Below, piece after piece: positions 1-5,489 of a DNA stretch of 6,170 nt. The DNA comes from Gammaproteobacteria bacterium (GTDB taxonomy: Bacteria > Pseudomonadota > Gammaproteobacteria > J044): contig RFHG01000131.1 of assembly GCA_003696465.1 (NCBI GenBank), forward strand, positions 1-6,170. The letters run 5' to 3'. The translations under genes were made by a program, and so were the position numbers. The notes beneath the pieces are model-generated. The model did not search any database. It had not been told where the DNA came from and saw only the letters and a list, made by a program, of their open reading frames with translations. Position 1 is the stretch's first letter; each line of letters begins with the position of its first letter.

Positions 1-140
1 AGCGCGTGGACAGCGGCCAGAATGGCGCCGAATGGCAGCGCCGCTTCGTCACCGTGCATGGCCCGGGCATGGACGAACTCGCCGCCAGCATGCTGCACTG
101 GCAAAAACAGGACCTGCCCGTCCACCAGTGGGATCTTTGA
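1..140 (+). CDS. 3' end of an unidentified protein (partial, cut by window start)
   Basis: An open frame beginning at base 3 runs to a TGA at 138-140 and encodes about 45 residues. They include FVTVHGPGMDELAASML and end in LPVHQWDL. The amino-acid composition is natural (Trp, His and hydrophobic residues evenly spread), unlike the Arg/Pro/Ser-rich shadow frames nearby. The stop lies 2 nt before the ATG of the M14 gene, which is the spacing expected inside one operon. I do not recognise the family from this tail. ATP-grasp ligases of the RimK type often neighbour M14 desuccinylase-like genes, but nothing visible here proves that identity. Confidence 0.6.
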   Translation, partial: RVDSGQNGAEWQRRFVTVHGPGMDELAASMLHWQKQDLPVHQWDL

Positions 141-142
141 CC

Positions 143-1198
143 ATGACCGAAAGCCTGCTCACCATCACCGACCGGATTCCGGATGGCCTGCTCGAGGCCA
201 GCGCGCGGGATCTGCACCGCATCCTCCCCGGCCCGACGCTTATCCATCTGCCGGGGCGTCGGCCCGAGCCCCTGTTCGTGTCCATCCTGCTGCACGGCAA
301 CGAGGACACGGGCCTGCTGGCCATGCAGAATATCCTTCACCGTTACGACACGGATGGCCTGCCACGCGCCCTGTCCCTGTTCATCGGCAACGTGGCCGCG
401 GCCGCACAGGGCCTGCGCCGGCTGGAGGGACAGCCCGACTACAATCGCGTCTGGCCCGGTGGCGACCACTGGATGGACAGTCCCGAGGCTGCCATGATGG
501 CGCGCGTCGTCGACGAGATGCGCCCGCGCCATACCTTCGCCAGCATCGACATCCACAACAACACCGGCCTCAACCCGCACTATGCCTGCGTCAACCGTCT
601 CGACCACCGGCATCTGCAACTGGCTACCCTGTTCGGACGCACCGTGGTCTATTTCATCCGCCCCACGGGCGTGCAGTCCATGGCCATGGGCGCCCTGTGT
701 CCGGCCACCACCCTGGAATGCGGCAAGCCGCACCAGCCGCACGGTATCGAGCGCGCCACCGAATTCGTCGACGCCTGCCTGCATCTGGAACACATCCCCG
801 ATCACCCCGTGGCGCCTCACGACATCGACCTGTTCCACACCGTGGCCCAGGTCACCATTGCGGAACAGACCGATTTCAGTTTCAGCCGCCGCGATGCCGA
901 CCTCTACCTCAACGAGGACCTCGACCACATGAACTTCCGCGAGGTCCCCGCAGGCACCGTGTGGGGCCGGGTCAACCGCCCCGGCGCCTGTCCCGTGGCG
1001 CGGGACGAACACGGCCGCGATGTCACCGCCGATTACTTTGAACTGCACCCCCAGGCTGAGGACGCGGAAGGTACCGGCCTGCTGGTCCTTCGCCGCAGCG
1101 TCATGCCCTCCATGCTCACCCTCGACGAACGAGTGGTCCGGCAGGATTGTCTGTGTTACCTGATGGAACGCCTTTCTCCAGGTGAGCCTTTGCTTTGA
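143..1198 (+). CDS. M14-family zinc hydrolase, succinylglutamate desuccinylase/aspartoacylase-like
   Basis: A 351-residue predicted cytosolic zinc-dependent amidohydrolase of the AstE/ASPA branch of M14, which cleaves N-acyl or amide bonds of acidic amino acids or peptides. The zinc site is visible: HGNE supplies H51 and E54, and SIDIHNN supplies H138. TTLECGK carries the general base E192, and DYNRVWPG (N101, R102) matches the substrate-carboxylate-binding Asn-Arg of the family. The set of key residues is complete and there is no signal peptide or membrane segment. I chose the ATG at 143 because it sits 2 nt after the upstream stop and the protein begins naturally there; the same frame is open upstream to an ATG at 32, but that extension would overlap the preceding gene and is Arg/Pro-rich. 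No strong Shine-Dalgarno is seen, so translation is probably coupled to the upstream gene. No arginine-succinyltransferase pathway genes are adjacent, so the substrate is unknown and the symbol astE is not justified. Confidence 0.88.
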   Translation: MTESLLTITDRIPDGLLEASARDLHRILPGPTLIHLPGRRPEPLFVSILLHGNEDTGLLAMQNILHRYDTDGLPRALSLFIGNVAAAAQGLRRLEGQPDYNRVWPGGDHWMDSPEAAMMARVVDEMRPRHTFASIDIHNNTGLNPHYACVNRLDHRHLQLATLFGRTVVYFIRPTGVQSMAMGALCPATTLECGKPHQPHGIERATEFVDACLHLEHIPDHPVAPHDIDLFHTVAQVTIAEQTDFSFSRRDADLYLNEDLDHMNFREVPAGTVWGRVNRPGACPVARDEHGRDVTADYFELHPQAEDAEGTGLLVLRRSVMPSMLTLDERVVRQDCLCYLMERLSPGEPLL

Positions 1199-1224
1199 CA
1201 AAATTCCAAGGCTACGGCTAGACT
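1195..1224 (+). promoter_or_regulatory. Sigma70-like promoter for the transpeptidase-like/exported-protein pair
   Basis: A perfect -35 hexamer TTGACA lies at 1195-1200, and TAGACT at 1219-1224 matches four of six positions of the -10 consensus, with an 18-bp spacer. Transcription would start near 1231, leaving a leader of about 20 nt before the ATG at 1250. The TGA stop codon of the M14 gene (1196-1198) lies inside the -35 box, so the promoter overlaps the end of the upstream gene. The surrounding sequence is also A+T-richer than the M14 gene. Confidence 0.6.
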
Positions 1225-1249
1225 GGCAAAAAAACACAGGGAGCGTGAC

Positions 1250-1632
1250 ATGAGTGAAATTGAATACCATACTGGTTCTGGCCTTCTGATATGGAAATCG
1301 AAGGGGAGACAATGGCGGGCCTTGAGCGGTAGCAGGCGCTACAAACCCTTGCCAATTGGCAGATATCTGGTAGATCGGCGCCACGCAACAACCTTTACAT
1401 CTTCCATCGAGAAACCTTTCCAAGGGCCCGACGAAAAGGTTTCTTCGTCCCTTTAAAACCCCTATTCGAGACTTCCCGGGGTAAGCAGGATGGACGCCTG
1501 GGCATTCACCCGGACGGAAATGTTCCGGGCACTCGCGGCTGTATAGGAATTCAGGAAAACGCAGTCGAGTTTTACCGCTTGCTTGAAACCATGCCAACCA
1601 CACGCCCTTTGTTTCTGGAGGTTCTTCCATGA
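1250..1632 (+). pseudogene. Frameshifted L,D-transpeptidase-like protein (DUF2778/Tlde1-type)
   Basis: The first part reads from the ATG at 1250, with AGGGAG at 1238-1243 placed 6 nt upstream. It encodes 68 residues, with YHTGSGLLIW near the start and PLPIGRYLV in the middle, then stops at 1454-1456. The next frame (-1) continues from about 1438 as GFFVPLKPLF, RLGIHPDGN and VPGTRGCIGI, and ends with TGA at 1630-1632. Joined at the A-run 1434-1437, the product is 127 residues with His87 and Cys98 as the likely catalytic pair. The N-terminal 'Y...G.L', a central 'P.P.G.Y' and a terminal 'H...GC.G' follow the layout of YkuD-like, DUF2778 (Tlde1) and DUF5675 proteins, which act on peptidoglycan stem peptides. 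There is no signal peptide. The stop overlaps the next gene by ATGA, so the two frames were clearly one gene co-translated with its neighbour. The break could be a real mutation, a sequencing indel or -1 frameshifting. The family assignment is by motif only. Confidence 0.7.
1433..1441 (+). other. Frame-break site: one-base deficit at an A-run
   Basis: In the upstream frame the codons read GAC GAA AAG GTT. One extra A in the four-A run at 1434-1437, or a -1 slip on AAG, moves translation into the frame that contains the His/Cys active site and yields DEKGFFVPL. AAG preceded by A is a known weak -1 slippery tetramer, and an AAGGG at 1422-1426 lies 8 nt upstream, where an internal Shine-Dalgarno can stimulate slippage. 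The canonical heptamer is absent, and the only stem I see downstream (ACCCC 1458-1462 with GGGGT 1478-1482) is short and rather far away. A mutation or sequencing indel is therefore at least as likely. Confidence 0.55.
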
Positions 1633-2219
1633 AGTACGGCCACGTCATCCTCATGATAACACTCATGGTCACCGTACTTCTTTCGCTCTCAGCCCATGCA
1701 TATGAAAAGCTTCAATTTTCCTTTCGGGAGCTTGGGGGAAAGGAATGGCAAACCAGTAATTATTCCACGATGGCATCCCGTGCTTTGAAATTGAAGACCC
1801 CGGCACGATTCTGCATTCTGCTGCTGGCCAGCCGACCCGAGGGGCGCGAAAGCGAACGCAAGCAGCGCCAGGCACTCGATCGGATACTCGATGCGGAACA
1901 CCCCGAACGGGAATACTTCGGACTGACGCTCGTAACAACCCACACGGAAAGCACACCGGCCACGACAGCAGAAATTTACGGCGGGCCGGCTCCTGCTGCG
2001 CAGTACCGTGAACATGTGGCCGCCCCGGAGGTGGGTCGCCGCGTCCTTGGGCAGGCACCTTTCGCCATGCTGCTCGTCGATGGCACAGGGCAGGTACTTG
2101 CTCGAACCGAACATCCCCTGCTTCGTGAAGACGCATTGCTTTTCTGGCTGGAACAAGGTGCAGGAAGGTGTTCGTGGATACCGCAACCTCACGAAGGCCA
2201 AACGGGGCATATGCACTGA
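1629..2219 (+). CDS. Sec-exported protein of unknown function, possible immunity partner
   Basis: A 196-residue protein with a clear Sec signal peptide: Lys2, a hydrophobic core at about residues 6-21, and a predicted cleavage after AHA at 22-24. The mature chain would lie in the periplasm. Alternating hydrophobic strands and helices are visible: FCILLLAS (61-68) followed by a charged helix, YFGLTLV (96-102), APFAMLLVDGTGQVL (143-157), and a C-terminal helix around 166-176. This order resembles a thioredoxin-like fold of the DUF4174 kind but without a CXXC motif; only two cysteines remain in the mature part (C62, C181). The fold is inferred from pattern, not from a search. GGAGG at 1617-1621 lies 7 nt before the ATG, and the ATG overlaps the preceding stop as ATGA, so translation is coupled to the transpeptidase-like gene. 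Pairing of a wall-active enzyme with a periplasmic protein suggests an immunity or chaperone role; this is inference. Confidence 0.8.
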   Translation: MKYGHVILMITLMVTVLLSLSAHAYEKLQFSFRELGGKEWQTSNYSTMASRALKLKTPARFCILLLASRPEGRESERKQRQALDRILDAEHPEREYFGLTLVTTHTESTPATTAEIYGGPAPAAQYREHVAAPEVGRRVLGQAPFAMLLVDGTGQVLARTEHPLLREDALLFWLEQGAGRCSWIPQPHEGQTGHMH

Positions 2220-2241
2220 ACCAGTTTGACCAGGGGTTCAG
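2216..2241. terminator. Inverted repeat between convergent genes, possible weak terminator
   Basis: CTGAACC at 2216-2222 pairs with GGTTCAG at 2235-2241 around a 12-nt loop. The repeat spans the 18-nt gap between the exported-protein gene and modC and includes the stop codons of both. There is no T-run on either side, so it is not a textbook intrinsic terminator. It may still protect 3' ends or act as a weak bidirectional stop. Confidence 0.35.
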
Positions 2242-3341
2242 GTGGTAGACCAGTCTCCCGCTTGGGCCCTGAAAGAGTCGGTTACCGGCTCCAGCGCCAC
2301 GCTCTTGATCTGGGCCACCACGGCCCGGCCGGGGGCGAGATCCAGCGCGCGTACCGAGCGGCGGGTCACGCGCGCCAGCAGCTCATGCCCGCTGACGGAA
2401 AGGTGTACCAGGCAGGTGCCCGGCCCCTCTTCCTCGATCCACTCGATGCGGGCAGGCAGGCGGTTGAGGATGCTGCTGCGCGCCGTTTCATCGAGGGCCA
2501 GACTGACCTCGCGCGCCGGGATGCGCAGGCGCACAGGCGTGCCGGCAGTCAGCGCCGGCGAGGGAAGCAGCAACCGATGCCCGGCCGCCTCCACCTCCAG
2601 CAGCGCGTCTTCTTCAAGATGGCCGAGTACCCGGCCATGCAGCAGGGACAGCGGCCCCTCCCCCTCCCGCGTGATGCGCGGCAGCAGTTCCGTCACCGAC
2701 CCCTCGTGCGTGATGCGCCCGTCTGCCATCAGCAGCACGCGATCGGCCAGCCGTGCCACCTCCTCGGCGCTGTGGGTCACATACAGGATGGGTAGCGCCA
2801 GGGACCGGTGCAGACGCTCGAGAAACGGCAGGATCTCCGCCTTGCGCCGGGCGTCCAGTGCGGCCAGCGGCTCGTCCATCAGCAACAGCCTGGGGCTCGT
2901 GGCCAGGGCGCGGCCAACCGCAACGCGTTGACGCTCTCCTCCGGAGAGCCCCTGCGGTCGCCTGCCGAGCAGCGGGCCCAGGTCGAGCAGTTCGATGATC
3001 TCCTCCAGCCGGATGCGTCGCTCGCTTTCCGGCACCCGTTTCCAGCCATAGCGCAGATTGCCCTCCACGCTCAGGTGCGGAAACAGGCTCGCCTCCTGGA
3101 ACACGAAGCCCAGCGCACGGTGGTGCACGGGCACGAAACGCTTTGCGTCCTGCCAGACCGCACCGTCCACCACGACGCGGCCCCGGGCCCCGCGCTCCAG
3201 TCCGGCAATGGTACGCAGCAGGCTGGTCTTGCCACAACCGGATGGGCCGAACAGGGCCGTGATGCCCGGCTCATCCACGCGAAAATCGACATCCAGACGG
3301 AAGTCGCCACGCTCGAGCTGGAGACTGACTTCAAGGCTCAC
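2238..3341 (-). CDS. modC: Molybdate ABC transporter ATP-binding protein ModC
   Basis: A 367-residue ATPase that energises molybdate/tungstate import on the cytoplasmic face of ModB. The ABC domain fills residues 1 to about 230: Walker A GPSGCGKT (32-39), Q-loop Gln82, signature LSGGE (132-136), Walker B LLLMDEP (152-158), D-loop ALDA and switch His190. The C-terminal region (about 288-350) is a Mop/TOBE molybdate-binding domain, with SSILNRLPARIEWI, LLARVTRRS and VAQIKSVAL following the family pattern; this separates ModC from other importer ATPases. The length is normal for ModC. The start is GTG at 3341-3339: a TGA lies six codons upstream in frame, no earlier ATG exists in frame, and GGCGGA about 8 nt upstream gives only a weak ribosome binding site. 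Unlike the tightly packed modA-modB, modC is separated from modB by a toxin-antitoxin module, so its expression may depend on readthrough or on the module's promoter. Confidence 0.97.
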   Translation of the reverse strand: MSLEVSLQLERGDFRLDVDFRVDEPGITALFGPSGCGKTSLLRTIAGLERGARGRVVVDGAVWQDAKRFVPVHHRALGFVFQEASLFPHLSVEGNLRYGWKRVPESERRIRLEEIIELLDLGPLLGRRPQGLSGGERQRVAVGRALATSPRLLLMDEPLAALDARRKAEILPFLERLHRSLALPILYVTHSAEEVARLADRVLLMADGRITHEGSVTELLPRITREGEGPLSLLHGRVLGHLEEDALLEVEAAGHRLLLPSPALTAGTPVRLRIPAREVSLALDETARSSILNRLPARIEWIEEEGPGTCLVHLSVSGHELLARVTRRSVRALDLAPGRAVVAQIKSVALEPVTDSFRAQAGDWSTT

Positions 3342-3404
3342 CGAATCATTCCGCCATCAGGCGACAGGCCATCACCTGCCGTGACCTTCCGGTGATACAT
3401 GCTT
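3342..3404 (-). promoter_or_regulatory. modC leader with a small inverted repeat
   Basis: This 63-nt gap between the higA stop and the modC GTG is the only non-coding interval in the transporter cluster apart from the region upstream of higB. It contains ATCACC at 3371-3376 and GGTGAT at 3391-3396, able to form a 6-bp stem with a 14-nt loop about 30 nt before the modC start. No convincing -35/-10 pair and no T-run were seen. It could modulate readthrough from higA into modC or be a remnant of the original modB-modC junction. Confidence 0.3.
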
Positions 3405-3686
3405 TCAGGCTGCCAGCTCGATCTGCAGGCTCTTGCCAAGCGCCCGAGCCGCACGCTCCAGCGTTAGCAGCGTAACGGAGGGGTTGTCAGGGTCGAGCAG
3501 CCGTTCAAGGGACGAACGGCTGGTTCCCATCCGCCTGGCCAGTTCGGTCTTGGTCAGATTTTGTTCCTTCATCAGTTCCCGGAGCTGATGTGCAATGACG
3601 CGTTTGACCGCAATGGCTTCCGCCTCTGCCAGTAGGCCCTCCTCATCGAGAAAGTCGTCAAAACTGCTACCGATATGCTTGTTCAT
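3405..3686 (-). CDS. higA: HigA-type antitoxin, XRE-family HTH protein
   Basis: A 93-residue DNA-binding antitoxin that should neutralise the upstream toxin and repress the module's own promoter. The N-terminus SSFDDFLDEEGL is typical of the HigA-2 type XRE antitoxins. A helix-turn-helix follows at about 42-66, with LTKTELARRMGTSRSSLERL and the conserved LLDP that comes after it, then a C-terminal helix pair (TLLTLERAARALGKSLQIEL). The ATG at 3686-3684 comes one base after the toxin stop, and GGAG near the end of the toxin gene serves as ribosome binding site, so the two are co-translated. The toxin-first gene order is the hallmark of higBA modules. The G+C content is lower than in the flanking mod genes (a sample line counts about 48%), which supports later acquisition. 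The symbol follows the family; the exact subtype is not proven. Confidence 0.9.
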   Translation of the reverse strand: MNKHIGSSFDDFLDEEGLLAEAEAIAVKRVIAHQLRELMKEQNLTKTELARRMGTSRSSLERLLDPDNPSVTLLTLERAARALGKSLQIELAA

Positions 3687-3687
3687 G

Positions 3688-4020
3688 TCAGTTCTCCAAG
3701 GTGGCGCGCCGCTTTCTCGCCAGTTGCAGGTCGGCCTGCGGGGTCTTCTGCGTCTTCTTGATAAATCCGTGCAGCAGGATCATTTGCTCGCCTTGCACGG
3801 TAAAAAGGATCCGTGCGATCCGCCGATCAAGACGGCAGCGCACCTCCCAAAGACCCTGTTCCAGTTTCCGCACCACGGGCATGCCCACTGGCCAGCCAAA
3901 CTGGACGGTCTTGATGTCGGCACCGATGTGCTGCCGGTCTACCCTGTCCAGACCCTTCAGCCATTCGCGGACCGGCTCGGAGCCCGATTCCGTCCGATAG
4001 AAAAATACTTCCAGTGGCAT
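3688..4020 (-). CDS. higB: HigB/RelE-type toxin (phage-derived Gp49-like family)
   Basis: A 110-residue toxin predicted to cleave mRNA at the ribosome. Family features are visible: PVREWLKGLDRVDRQHIGAD in the N-terminal helices, the strand LWEVR (57-61), the basic strand DRRIARILFTV (65-75), and the C-terminal ILLHGFIKKTQKTP (81-94) with the Lys-rich segment seen in active Gp49-like toxins. Length and residues look intact, so the toxin is probably functional. The ATG at 4020-4018 is preceded by AGGAGG five bases upstream (plus-strand 4026-4031), far stronger than the ribosome binding sites of the mod genes. The gene sits directly downstream of modB in the same direction and ends one base before higA. 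Confidence 0.92.
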   Translation of the reverse strand: MPLEVFFYRTESGSEPVREWLKGLDRVDRQHIGADIKTVQFGWPVGMPVVRKLEQGLWEVRCRLDRRIARILFTVQGEQMILLHGFIKKTQKTPQADLQLARKRRATLEN

Positions 4021-4038
4021 CCCTTCCTCCTGTTAATG

Positions 4039-4057
4039 AGTGTACCATATTTGGTAC
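4039..4057 (-). promoter_or_regulatory. higBA operator palindrome with -10-like element
   Basis: GTACCA at 4042-4047 and TGGTAC at 4052-4057 form a perfect 6+6 inverted repeat with a 4-nt A/T spacer, a size and position typical of an XRE antitoxin operator. On the minus strand TACACT (plus 4039-4044) resembles a -10 box about 20 nt before the higB ATG and overlaps one palindrome arm. No good -35 is seen, as the region upstream lies inside the modB coding end. One end of the palindrome touches the modB TAG stop (4057-4059). Autorepression by HigA or HigBA is the likely role, inferred from family behaviour. Confidence 0.6.
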
Positions 4058-4731
4058 TAGCTTGCCCTGCGCTCCGTTCTGCCGGCCCATTGCAGCAAGA
4101 GCAGCACGACAAAGGAGAGCACCAGCAAGCCGGCCGAGAGGCGATGGGCGCTTGCATAGTCCAGCGCCTCGACATGGTCGTAGATGGCAATGGACAGGAC
4201 CTGGGTCTCGCCGGGAATGTTGCCGCCGATCATCAGCACCACGCCGAACTCCCCCACGGTGTGGGCAAAGCCGAGCACCATGGCGGTGAGGAAGCCGCCC
4301 CGGGCCAGCGGCAGGGCCACGCTCAGGAAGCGGTCGAGCGGCCCTGCACGCAGGGTGGCGGCTGCCTCCAGCGGCCGGCTGCCCAGGGCGCGGAAGGCAT
4401 TCTGCAGGGGCTGCACCACAAAGGGCAGGGAATACAGCACCGAGCCGATCACCATGCCGGTAAAGCTGAAGGCCAGCCGGGGCCCGCCCAGGGCCGCAAC
4501 CAGACTGCCCACCGGCCCTTCCGGTGCCAGGGCCACCAGCAGGTAGAACCCCACCACGGTGGGCGGCAGGATCAGCGGCAGGGCCACCAGGGCCTCGAAT
4601 ACCGGCGCCAGCCGATTCCGGGTATGGGCCAGCCACCAGGCCAGCGGGGTACCGATCAGCAGCAGGATGAGCGTGGTCACCGCTGCCAGACGCAAGGTGA
4701 TATACAGTGCCTGCAGATCACTCTCAGCCAT
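4057..4731 (-). CDS. modB: Molybdate ABC transporter permease ModB
   Basis: A 224-residue inner-membrane permease that forms the molybdate channel with ModC. Five or so hydrophobic helices are visible (about 11-33, 45-67, 90-112, 143-168 and 199-215). The cytoplasmic loop that docks the ATPase carries the EAA motif, LEAAATLRAGPLDRF (121-135), followed by LPLARGGFLTAMVLGFAHTVGEFG, a strong ModB signature. I chose the ATG at 4731-4729 because GAGGTG lies about 7 nt upstream and the resulting N-terminus MAESDLQALYITLRLA is the usual ModB start. An ATG at 4746 is also in frame, but GGAGG is only 2 nt before it. The start overlaps the modA stop by 8 nt, so the two genes are translationally coupled. 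The C-terminus is intact, with the TAG at 4059-4057 lying against the higBA operator palindrome. Confidence 0.95.
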   Translation of the reverse strand: MAESDLQALYITLRLAAVTTLILLLIGTPLAWWLAHTRNRLAPVFEALVALPLILPPTVVGFYLLVALAPEGPVGSLVAALGGPRLAFSFTGMVIGSVLYSLPFVVQPLQNAFRALGSRPLEAAATLRAGPLDRFLSVALPLARGGFLTAMVLGFAHTVGEFGVVLMIGGNIPGETQVLSIAIYDHVEALDYASAHRLSAGLLVLSFVVLLLLQWAGRTERRAS

Positions 4732-5482
4732 CGGTCGGCACCTCATAACCTCCGGCCCGGATCAGCTCCCGTGCCTCCGGCATCCGCAGCCATTCGAGAA
4801 AGGCCCGTGCCGAGGGTCTGTCGCGCAACAGGACGAGCTGCTGTTCGATGGGTTCATGCAGGGTCTGCGGGACCTGCCAGGCCGAGCCCTTGCGGGCCGC
4901 GTCAAGCGCCTGCCACTGGGCAGCGGCGATGAAGCCCAGCTCGGCGTTGCCGCTGCGCACGAAGTGGAAGGCCTGGGCGATGTTCTCGCCCCGTACCAGC
5001 TTGCGCGAGAGCGCCTGCCATAGCCCCAGCCGTTGCAGTGTCTGCTGTGCCGCTCGCCCGTAGGGTGCAAGGCGCGGATTGGCAATGGCCAGACGGTGAA
5101 AATCGGCCCGGCTCAGGGTCTGCTGCGGGTCACCGATGCGCTGCGGATCCGGGCTCCACAACACCAGGCGCCCCACCGCATAGGTCTGCCGCGTGTCCTT
5201 CACGGCCAGTCCCTCGCGCTCCAGACGCTCGGGCCGTTCGCGATCGGCGGCAAGAAACACATCGAAGGGTGCGCCGTGTCGAATCTGGGCATACAGGCGA
5301 CCGGTGGCACCCGGTACCAGCACCACCTGCTGACCCTGCGCCTGTTCGAAACGCTCGGCGAGCGCGCGGGCCACCGGAAGGAAGTTGCTCGCCACGGCCA
5401 CGCGCAACGGCTCGTTCGGCCCGGCCGCTGCTGCCCCCGCCAGCAGACAGCACAGCAGCACGGCAGACAGATACCGCCTCAT
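4724..5482 (-). CDS. modA: Molybdate-binding periplasmic protein ModA
   Basis: A 252-residue solute-binding protein that captures molybdate or tungstate in the periplasm and delivers it to ModBC. Residues 1-20 form a Sec signal peptide (MRRYLSAVLL core, Ala-rich cleavage zone); no lipobox is seen. The mature protein shows ModA motifs in order: VAVASNF (28-34, Ser32 an expected oxyanion ligand), GATGRLYAQI (58-67), APFDVFLAAD (71-80), TYAVGRLVLWS (100-110), ANPRLAPYGRAA (134-145), and GENIAQAF with SGNAELGF (165-184). This motif style matches the AvModA-like branch with six-coordinate binding of molybdate/tungstate; the branch is an inference. The ATG at 5482-5480 follows the mnmH stop by 7 nt, with GAGG as ribosome binding site, so it may be cotranscribed with mnmH. 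No ModE-type site was recognised upstream. Confidence 0.95.
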   Translation of the reverse strand: MRRYLSAVLLCCLLAGAAAAGPNEPLRVAVASNFLPVARALAERFEQAQGQQVVLVPGATGRLYAQIRHGAPFDVFLAADRERPERLEREGLAVKDTRQTYAVGRLVLWSPDPQRIGDPQQTLSRADFHRLAIANPRLAPYGRAAQQTLQRLGLWQALSRKLVRGENIAQAFHFVRSGNAELGFIAAAQWQALDAARKGSAWQVPQTLHEPIEQQLVLLRDRPSARAFLEWLRMPEARELIRAGGYEVPTDG

Positions 5483-5489
5483 CCCGGCC

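Noticed and set aside
32..142. An upstream extension of the M14 gene to the ATG at 32
   Set aside because: It would overlap the end of the preceding gene in a different frame and adds a Arg/Pro-rich segment not expected before the domain.
22..1041. A 339-codon plus-strand frame overlapping the M14 gene
   Set aside because: It is Arg/Pro/His-rich without recognisable motifs, while the overlapping frame encodes the complete M14 active site.
1689..2216. Minus-strand open frames opposite the exported protein (also 1669-2136)
   Set aside because: The plus-strand gene has a signal peptide, a well-placed GGAGG and ATGA coupling; the antisense frames have none of these and no family features.
3342..4059. 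Target-site direct repeats or transposase remnants around the higBA module
   Set aside because: I compared the modC leader with the modB 3' end and saw no convincing repeat or inverted ends; the route of insertion cannot be read from the sequence.
3595..4932. A 445-codon open frame on the plus strand across higBA, modB and part of modA
   Set aside because: It is antisense to well-supported genes with clear family motifs; its translation is a Gln/Gly/His/Pro-rich composition typical of high-GC shadow frames and shows no domain.
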